From the NCBI GenBank assembly GCA_019237355.1, contig JAFAHH010001061.1:1-6199 (forward strand): DNA of 6,199 bases, read 5' to 3'. Source of the DNA: Acetobacteraceae bacterium. Its GTDB lineage: Bacteria; Pseudomonadota; Alphaproteobacteria; Acetobacterales; Acetobacteraceae. Shown piece after piece: positions 1 through 4,300 of the stretch (positions are counted from its first letter, which is position 1; each line of letters begins with the position of its first letter). Position numbers and translations under genes: made by a program. The notes below the pieces were generated by a model. The model saw only the letters and a list, made by a program, of their open reading frames with translations, was not told the origin of the DNA and did not search any database.

Positions 1-470
1 AGGGGGCCGGCGTCGCGGATCTCCACCCGATGGCCGAGCCGGGCGAGATGATAGGCGGCGGAGAGCCCGCTCGGCCCCGCCCCGACGATTAGCACCCGCT
101 TGCCTGAAGGCGACTCCTCGACCGGCAGGCGCCAGCCTTCTTTTGCAGCCAGGTCGCCGAGAAAGCGCTCCACCGCGTGGATACTTACCGTGGTGTCCAC
201 GTGTTGCCGATTGCAGTTGCTTTCACACGGATGATAGCAGACCCGGCCATGCACGGCGGGCAGGGGATTGTTCTTGACCAAGGTCAGCCACGCCTCGTGG
301 TAGCGACCGATCCGCGCATCGGCGAGCCATGCCTGAATATTCTCCCCGGCCGGGCAGGCCTGGTTACAGGGCGGCAAGAAATCGACATAGATCGGGCGCC
401 GCTCCCGCACCGGCCCAGTGCCCGGCTTCGCGACTAAATCGATGACCGGTGTGAAGTCCGATGATCTCAT
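1..470 (-). CDS. GltD-like Fe-S/FAD NAD(P)H oxidoreductase, N-terminal part (cut by window edge)
   Basis: Reading leftwards from an ATG at 470-468 gives 156 residues before the window ends, so the C-terminal part is missing. Visible first is a GltD/NfnB-type iron-sulfur domain: CNQACP (Cys35, Cys39) and GRVCYHPCESNC (Cys78, Cys82, Cys86), with the family-typical NNPLP stretch between them. An FAD-binding Rossmann motif follows at residues 126-153, VLIVGAGPSGLSAAYHLA, ending at Asp153, where many relatives have Glu. In the family (glutamate synthase small subunit and relatives) this arrangement passes electrons between NAD(P)H, FAD and 4Fe-4S clusters in the cytoplasm. Because neither the second half nor a partner subunit is visible, I cannot say whether it serves glutamate synthase, a 2-oxoacid:ferredoxin oxidoreductase or another partner. 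An FNR/FixK-type box with a matching -10 lies 270 bases upstream. The frame has strong GC third-position bias. The ribosome binding site is weak (GGGA or GGA about 5-15 bases upstream). Confidence 0.88.
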   Translation of the reverse strand, partial: MRSSDFTPVIDLVAKPGTGPVRERRPIYVDFLPPCNQACPAGENIQAWLADARIGRYHEAWLTLVKNNPLPAVHGRVCYHPCESNCNRQHVDTTVSIHAVERFLGDLAAKEGWRLPVEESPSGKRVLIVGAGPSGLSAAYHLARLGHRVEIRDAGP

Positions 471-496
471 TGCCATCCCGGAGGTCCCGTCATTCT

Positions 497-676
497 TTAC
501 CGGAGGCGCGCATATATGATTCGCCCCTGGCACCCGTCGCGCAGGAAGAACGTCAAGGGGAGGACGAGCACAATCTCGCCGACCCAGACCAGGTCGGTCT
601 CGCCGAGTGCATGAACGTAAACGCCCCCCTGTATTCTTTCGTTTTCTGGTACGACGCCACGGCTGGATATCGCCAT
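497..676 (-). CDS. doubtful small ORF upstream of the GltD-like gene (59 aa)
   Basis: This is an open frame from ATG 676-674 to a TAA at 499-497, ending 26 bases before the GltD-like start. A TTG start at 685 is also possible. An AAAGGA sequence at 694-689 on the minus strand sits 12 bases from the ATG and only 3 bases from the TTG, neither ideal. The peptide has one short hydrophobic run (residues about 31-46, DLVWVGEIVLVLPLTF) that might touch a membrane, and no domain I recognise. The argument for it is position: it lies between the predicted FNR-dependent promoter and the oxidoreductase gene. The argument against it is that codon use does not show the strong GC bias of the neighbouring genes and that an overlapping plus-strand frame is equally open. 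It may simply be a 5' leader. Confidence 0.2.
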   Translation of the reverse strand: MAISSRGVVPENERIQGGVYVHALGETDLVWVGEIVLVLPLTFFLRDGCQGRIIYARLR

Positions 677-711
677 ATGCGGCAATATTCCTTTGAGGAG
701 TAAATCGTGCC

Positions 712-718
712 ATTCTTA
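712..718 (-). promoter_or_regulatory. -10-like hexamer of the predicted FNR-dependent promoter, leftward
   Basis: TAAGAAT on the minus strand is placed 21-22 bases downstream of the FNR/FixK box at 740-753, which puts a start of transcription near 706. The transcript would run leftwards through the doubtful small frame into the GltD-like gene, leaving a leader of about 235 bases before the latter. The spacing is what makes this more than a chance AT-rich word. Confidence 0.4.
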
Positions 719-739
719 GCGCGTCTTGGTGTTCCCTCC

Positions 740-753
740 TTGATCTAGGTCAA
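740..753. promoter_or_regulatory. FNR/FixK-type binding box (TTGATCTAGGTCAA)
   Basis: The sequence TTGAT-CTAG-GTCAA differs by one base from the symmetric TTGAT-N4-ATCAA consensus of the Crp/FNR/FixK oxygen-responsive regulators. It lies in non-coding DNA between the GltD-like gene and the HMA_2 gene. On the minus strand a -10-like TAAGAAT (718-712) falls 21-22 bases beyond the box, and on the plus strand a TATTTT (776-781) falls 22 bases beyond it. Both fit class II activation with the box centred near -41.5. The likely target is the Fe-S oxidoreductase to the left. The site is inferred from sequence only, and no regulator gene is in the window. Confidence 0.65.
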
Positions 754-1263
754 GCTTACACGGCTGCTACCCAGCTATTTTGCGCTGCCGTGCGTCCCGC
801 AGGCGGCTATAATACTACGAGCAACATCCGGCTGGCCTGCATGTGGTGCAATGCCGGCCGGTTAACGGCAGGGCTGCATCGCCGCGCTACGGTGTGCCGA
901 GGCCGCTGTGGGCGTGGTGGTACGGCAGCCATTGTGAGATCGTTTCAAGATGCGGCGTCCGAAGCGGGCAGTGAAGCACGCAAATGCGTTGAAGATCCAA
1001 ATGGCTCGTGAGTCGTTCTCCTCGAACCAGGATTGTTGTTCGGCACGCGGCCGGGTACGGCTCCAACCTATTATCCACTAGAATTGAAAACTGCCCGTCC
1101 CGTTCGACCCCCGTGGTGCTGAGGATCTCTTGCACCGAACATTTTCGGCAGGTACTACCGGACTTGGCAAAGGATTGTGAAGATATTTCAGATAGGCGCG
1201 TGCATTTGCAGCGTGTTTCCGTTCATCCGAATTGCTCTGCCCTCGCATTGAAGGAACGGCGGG
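754..1263. other. gene-free stretch between the FNR box and the HMA_2 gene
   Basis: No frame in these 510 bases looks like a gene. The longest plus frames (790-1011 and from 1008 on) and the minus frame 1135-887 give low-complexity or unrecognisable peptides. They also lack the GC-biased third positions that mark the flanking real genes. A small hairpin (TGCCG 852-856 with CGGCA 866-870) is present. The stretch could hold a small RNA started from the rightward -10 sequences, or decayed coding DNA. Nothing here proves either. Confidence 0.5.
776..781 (+). promoter_or_regulatory. -10-like hexamer, rightward from the same FNR box
   Basis: TATTTT starts exactly 22 bases after the end of the FNR/FixK box, the class II spacing, which would give a start near 788. 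A second, perfect TATAAT lies at 808-813, but the sequence 17 bases before it (CTGCCG) is a poor -35. No convincing gene follows on this strand, so if active this promoter would make a non-coding or very short coding transcript. Confidence 0.25.
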
Positions 1264-1953
1264 TCAGAGGAGCGCGGCGGCGGCGATCTGGATCGCCCTC
1301 TCGGTGATGTTCGAGACGGCCTGCTCCAGTCCGATCTTGGCCACGCGCTTCGCGAGGCTTTGAGCGGAGGGCTTGACGGAGCTGGGAGCCATCACCGGGT
1401 GTGGCACCTCGCCTTCCACCGGAGCCCGGGAGAAGCGCTCGAGCGCCCGCATGGCGGCCTTCCGGGATGCAACCGAACCGTCGTGGACGAGGGTCAGGCT
1501 CCCTGTTAGCGGGTTGGCCCGGGCGGAGCGGATGCCGGGCAGCTCCGAGAGGCACGCCTCGGCGGCTCCGCAGGCGGCGGCATCGCCCTTCAGGTTGGCT
1601 GCTTGGAGCCGGACGCGGCCCGGCACTTCGTGCACGATGTGAAAGACCGGATCGGGTGGCGTCCATACTACCCCGCCACGGAAGCTACCGCGGGCGGCGA
1701 TCCGGGCCACCCGCGTGGCCTCGATCTCCTGGTGCGAGACTCCCTCGAGTTCGGCCCGTGCGAGCAGGGCGTCGATGACGTTGGCATAGTCCAGGGCGCG
1801 CGGAGGCCCTGCGCGCAGATCCCTAAGATCCAGGTCGATCCGGTCGTCGAGCAGGGCGACCAGCTTCGTTGGATCCGTCTCCATCCTCAGGGAACCCGCG
1901 ACTACCCGCTCTTCGAGTTGGTCTCGGACGATCTTCTCCGCTTTCGCCGACAT
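1264..1953 (-). CDS. orphan heavy-metal-associated (HMA_2) domain protein, 229 aa
   Basis: The ATG at 1953-1951 has a good ribosome binding site (GGAG, 1965-1962, 8 bases away), and the frame ends with TGA at 1266-1264. Residues 1-100 are mostly charged and helical, of no family I can name. Residues 103-158 match an HMA type 2 domain: FHIVHEVPGRVRLQ, then a helix, LPGIRSARANPLTGSLTLVHDG. It lacks the CxxC pair of classical HMA domains, as usual for this type, so direct copper or zinc chelation is not expected. A Pro/Ser-rich linker (about 180-197) leads to a C-terminal helix (201-229) that ends in a hydrophobic stretch, IQIAAAALL. HMA_2 domains usually sit in or beside P-type metal ATPases, but no ATPase is in view. 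The divergent neighbour is a universal stress gene, and an FNR/FixK-type box lies between them about 245 bases upstream. The domain call is fairly secure. The role, perhaps metal storage or a membrane-linked scaffold, is inference. Confidence 0.82.
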   Translation of the reverse strand: MSAKAEKIVRDQLEERVVAGSLRMETDPTKLVALLDDRIDLDLRDLRAGPPRALDYANVIDALLARAELEGVSHQEIEATRVARIAARGSFRGGVVWTPPDPVFHIVHEVPGRVRLQAANLKGDAAACGAAEACLSELPGIRSARANPLTGSLTLVHDGSVASRKAAMRALERFSRAPVEGEVPHPVMAPSSVKPSAQSLAKRVAKIGLEQAVSNITERAIQIAAAALL

Positions 1954-2131
1954 GCCACCCGCTCCGTTCCAGTATGGATACCGCCCGCCGGTTTCCTTTC
2001 CCCCCAGGACGGAGCCGAAAGGGGGCTTACATTAGCTGGACTCCGGGCGTCAAAGCGCATTCTGGCAGTCGAAACCGCTACTGAAAGTGGCCTCGGCACA
2101 GGCCTGCTCGTGGCGGCGGATAATACTGGCT

Positions 2132-2149
2132 GGGCCGCTCGTCCGGCCC
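2132..2149. repeat. GC-rich hairpin
   Basis: GGGCCG (2132-2137) pairs perfectly with CGGCCC (2144-2149) around a 6-base loop. No run of T follows on either strand, so it is not a typical intrinsic terminator. It lies between the second FNR box and the HMA_2 gene and would be in the 5' leader of that gene's transcript. Confidence 0.3.
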
Positions 2150-2169
2150 GTGCTGAGGGAAACCAGCGA

Positions 2170-2184
2170 TCAGCTGAAAGCTGA
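2170..2184. promoter_or_regulatory. inverted repeat TCAGCT-GAA-AGCTGA, possible operator
   Basis: This is a perfect 15-base palindrome with 6-base arms and a 3-base centre, ending 13 bases before the FNR/FixK box. If the HMA_2 transcript starts about 41 bases left of the box centre (near 2163), this repeat would cover the -10 region, a position typical for a repressor site. The protein that would bind it is unknown, and a chance palindrome is possible. Confidence 0.3.
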
Positions 2185-2197
2185 ACCGGGGACGCCA

Positions 2198-2211
2198 TTG
2201 ATGTAGGTCAA
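2198..2211. promoter_or_regulatory. FNR/FixK-type binding box (TTGATGTAGGTCAA)
   Basis: TTGAT-GTAG-GTCAA matches the FNR/FixK consensus with one mismatch. It differs from the box at 740-753 in a single spacer base. It lies between the divergent HMA_2 and universal stress genes and could serve either. At class II spacing I find no good -10 on either side (CAAAAC at 2234-2239 to the right), so the regulated promoter is unclear. Universal stress genes are known targets of FNR/Anr/FixK-type regulators in other proteobacteria, which makes rightward control plausible. Confidence 0.6.
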
Positions 2212-2463
2212 TGCGCTCCTGGCCGCTTGCAGCTTCTCATCTGCAAAACCTAGGTAGCGGGACATGCGAGGGGCAGGCTGGATCCGCTGGTTCGGAACGC
2301 TGCGCATGGACGACGTCCGTTGGTCGGCAAGAATGCATCTTTGAGGAACTTTATAACGCACTTACCGCCGAAGCCGGGTGGAAACGGAACCGGTTTTGCG
2401 GTCATCTCCGGCCGAAGAACGTACGATGCGAGCAGGTTGGCGATAGCATAGGAGTGATCGTTC

Positions 2464-3315
2464 ATGGCGCTCAAAGATCTTCTGGTCCATCTGGATGGTT
2501 CGGAACAATCGAATACTCGCTTGGGGGTAGCCTGTCGTTTGGCGAAGGAGCACGGGGCGCATCTCACCGGGCTTCATGTGACGGAACCACTTCCGGTCGT
2601 TGCCCTAGCCGGCGCGGGATTGGGGGAATCGATGGATTTCGGGAGGCTAATAAGCGTGGAGCGTGACCGGACGAGGGGCACAGCGCAGCGGATTGAAGCG
2701 AAGTTCCTCGAGCAAATCCGCGGCGATGGCGTTGATGGAAAATTGGAGACCGTCGAGGGCCTAGTCGGCGACACTGTCACCCGGTATGCGCGCTATGCCG
2801 ACCTCGCGATAGTGGGCCAGCACGACCCGGATCAGTCAGCTCCGGTCACCGGCAAGGAAGTCGCGCAGCAGGTGATGCTCGCGTCCGGGGTGCCGGCGTT
2901 GATCATTCCACGAGTGGGCGAGTTTGAAAAGCTGGGCCAATCCATACTGATCGCCTGGAACGCAACCCGCGAATCGGCGCGGGCGCTGCATGACGCGATG
3001 CCGCTGCTCGAAAGGGCGCGCGTCGTTACCGTCCTGACGGCCAACCCGCGCGGGGGCATCAGCCAGCAAGGCGAGACGCCCGCAGCCGATGTCGTTCAGC
3101 ACCTCGCCCGGCACGGCATCAAGGCCACGGCAGTCGATACGATAGGCTCGGAAGCCAGCGTCGGAGACATTTTGCTGAACAACGCAGCCGATGCAGGAGC
3201 CGATCTTCTCGTGATGGGCGGTTATGGCCATTCGCGGGTGCGCGAGATCGCGCTCGGCGGCGCCACGCGCACCTTGCTCCGGGAGATGACCCTGCCCGTG
3301 CTGATGTCGCACTGA
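2464..3315 (+). CDS. universal stress protein, tandem UspA domains, 283 aa
   Basis: The ATG at 2464 is preceded by GGAG (2451-2454) at 9 bases. Two Usp domains follow one another, about residues 3-149 and 158-282. The first begins KDLLVHLDGSEQS and ends GVPALIIP; its nucleotide loop is not canonical (VGQHDPDQSAPVTG). The second begins SILIAWNATRES and keeps an ATP-binding loop of the G-x2-G-x9-G type, MGGYGHSRVREIALGGATRT (251-270). Length and layout are normal for alphaproteobacterial tandem Usp proteins, which are soluble and cytoplasmic and are induced by starvation, oxygen limitation or other stress. ATP binding in the second half is likely, and the exact partner is unknown. The gene has its own long upstream region with an FNR/FixK-type box about 255 bases before the start. 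The next gene begins 52 bases on and may be read through, since no terminator is visible between them. Confidence 0.93.
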   Translation: MALKDLLVHLDGSEQSNTRLGVACRLAKEHGAHLTGLHVTEPLPVVALAGAGLGESMDFGRLISVERDRTRGTAQRIEAKFLEQIRGDGVDGKLETVEGLVGDTVTRYARYADLAIVGQHDPDQSAPVTGKEVAQQVMLASGVPALIIPRVGEFEKLGQSILIAWNATRESARALHDAMPLLERARVVTVLTANPRGGISQQGETPAADVVQHLARHGIKATAVDTIGSEASVGDILLNNAADAGADLLVMGGYGHSRVREIALGGATRTLLREMTLPVLMSH

Positions 3316-3336
3316 GTCCCTCCGCAGTTGACGGCC

Positions 3337-3361
3337 CCGGCCTGCAAACTCCACAAGCCGG
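3337..3361 (+). promoter_or_regulatory. weak hairpin touching the ELM1-like ribosome binding site
   Basis: CCGGC (3337-3341) can pair with GCCGG (3357-3361), and the right arm overlaps the GGAG (3360-3363) in front of the ELM1-like start. The stem is only 5 bp with a 15-base loop and no T-run follows, so it is not a terminator. At most it could modestly mask the ribosome binding site. Confidence 0.15.
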
Positions 3362-3367
3362 AGCGTG

Positions 3368-4291
3368 ATGGCGCCATGGGTGATAAGCTCCGATTATGCG
3401 GGCCTCCAAGCCCAGGCACTTGGGCTTGCGGAGGCGGCCGGATTAAGCCCGGAGCTGCGGGTCTTGGTGCCGCGTGCGCCTTGGCGCTGGGTGGCGGCCG
3501 CGCATTGGCCGGCGCCGCTCGCTGCCGTGCCAGAGCTGCGACCGCCCTGGCCCGGCGTGGTGATCGGGGCAGGAGGGGTCGCGGCAGCCGTTGGCGCTGC
3601 CTTGCGGCGGCGGGGCCAGGCCGTGGTCCAGGTGCAGCACCCTCGGATGGATCCGCGGCGCTTCGATGTGGTTGTGGTCAACCGGCACGACGGGCTGACC
3701 GGGGCGAATGTGGTGGTGACCCGTACCGCCCTTCATCGGGTTACGCCGGAGCGGTTAGCGGCAGCCGCGGCAATCTGGCGGCCCAGGCTTGCGCATCTGC
3801 CGCGGCCTCTCGTCGCGGTGCTGGTCGGCGGCAGCAATGGACGGCTGAACCTTGATGTAGCTGTCGGCCAGGCGCTAGGCGTTCAGCTTGCGGCCATGAT
3901 CCGGCAGGACCGGATTGGCTTGGCGCTAACCCCTTCGCGGCGCACCGGCCCGGCCGTAACCGAGGCGCTTACCTCGGCCGTCCGCCCGCTGGGCGGCTGG
4001 GTTTGGGATGGGGCGGGCGAGAACCCGTATTACGGCCTGCTTGGGCTCGCCGATGCGATTGTCGTGACCCAGGATAGCGTTTCCATGATCTCCGAGGCAG
4101 TAGCGACACCGGCGCCGGTCATGGTAGCCGCATTACCCGGCCGCTCGCGGCGGCAAGGGGCGTTCTTGCACGGACTGGTGCAGGCCGGGCGGGTCCGGAT
4201 GTTCACAGGCCGGCTGGAGGCCTGGCCGGTTGCGCCCCTAAACGACACGCAAGCTGCCGCTTCCGAAGTGCGGCGGCGGCTGGGCTTTTGA
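3368..4291 (+). CDS. ELM1-family (DUF1022) protein, 307 aa
   Basis: I place the start at ATG 3368, 4 bases after GGAG (3360-3363). GTG 3365 would leave no spacing, and GTG 3380 is a later option. The protein matches the bacterial family of the plant mitochondrial fission factor ELM1 (COG3660) along its length: QALGLAEAAGL (16-26), PWRW (38-41), HPRMDPRRFDVVVVNRHD (91-108), RVTPERLAAAA (124-134), VGGSNGR (153-159), TPSRRTGPAVTEAL (188-201) and GENPYYGLLGLADAIVVTQD (217-236), then SVSMISEA. The C-terminal half recalls the sugar-nucleotide-binding half of GT-B glycosyltransferases, so a transferase role at the inner membrane face has been suggested for the family, but the bacterial function is not established. 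The usual N-terminal TDGRAG-like motif reads SSDYAG here (7-12). There is no signal peptide or membrane segment. It is translationally close to the next gene, 9 bases downstream. Confidence 0.87.
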   Translation: MAPWVISSDYAGLQAQALGLAEAAGLSPELRVLVPRAPWRWVAAAHWPAPLAAVPELRPPWPGVVIGAGGVAAAVGAALRRRGQAVVQVQHPRMDPRRFDVVVVNRHDGLTGANVVVTRTALHRVTPERLAAAAAIWRPRLAHLPRPLVAVLVGGSNGRLNLDVAVGQALGVQLAAMIRQDRIGLALTPSRRTGPAVTEALTSAVRPLGGWVWDGAGENPYYGLLGLADAIVVTQDSVSMISEAVATPAPVMVAALPGRSRRQGAFLHGLVQAGRVRMFTGRLEAWPVAPLNDTQAAASEVRRRLGF

Positions 4292-4300
4292 GGAAGGACA

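Larger units (their letters stand above)
1954..2463. other. 510-base divergent intergenic region between the HMA_2 and universal stress genes
   Basis: Neither strand has a frame with coding character here. Frames that extend from antisense of the HMA_2 gene run through it but show no codon bias. It contains a GC hairpin, an inverted repeat and an FNR/FixK-type box, all between 2132 and 2211, so it should carry the promoters of both flanking genes. The 250 bases between the box and the stress-protein start hold a TATAAC at 2352-2357 with no good -35. Confidence 0.55.

Noticed and set aside
1001..1081. A 26-residue plus frame starting MARESFSSNQDCCSARGR, considered as the start of a decayed FNR/FixK-type regulator
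   Set aside because: The Cys spacing does not match a known FNR cluster, it stops after 26 codons, and no continuation resembling a cyclic-nucleotide-binding or helix-turn-helix domain appears in another frame.
1008..1307. Plus frame of 99 residues running into antisense of the HMA_2 gene
   Set aside because: Weak start, no codon bias, and a C-terminus that is only Arg-rich antisense sequence.
1223..1666. Minus frame of 147 residues overlapping the HMA_2 gene
   Set aside because: It is an Arg/Pro/Gly-rich shadow in another frame of the HMA_2 gene, whose own frame has a recognisable domain and a ribosome binding site.
802..2126. Similar words GGCGGC-T-ATAATACT (near 802) and GGCGGC-GG-ATAATACT (near 2112)
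   Set aside because: The spacing differs by one base and the flanks do not match, so this is likely chance in GC-rich DNA rather than a repeat.
1603..2184. Plus frame of 193 residues antisense to the HMA_2 start and into the intergenic region
   Set aside because: It is open because of the antisense GC bias of the HMA_2 gene. The intergenic part has no codon bias and no recognisable domain.
2836..3354. Minus frame of 172 residues antisense to the universal stress gene
   Set aside because: Antisense shadow of a clearly coding gene, with no recognisable domain.
3316..3367. Possible terminator or new promoter between the stress gene and the ELM1-like gene
   Set aside because: The only hairpin has a 5-bp stem and no T-run. 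TTGACG at 3328-3333 has no -10 at proper spacing.
3328..3855. Plus frame of 175 residues overlapping the ELM1-like gene
   Set aside because: Ala/Gly/Arg low-complexity shadow in the +1 frame of a gene with a full family match.
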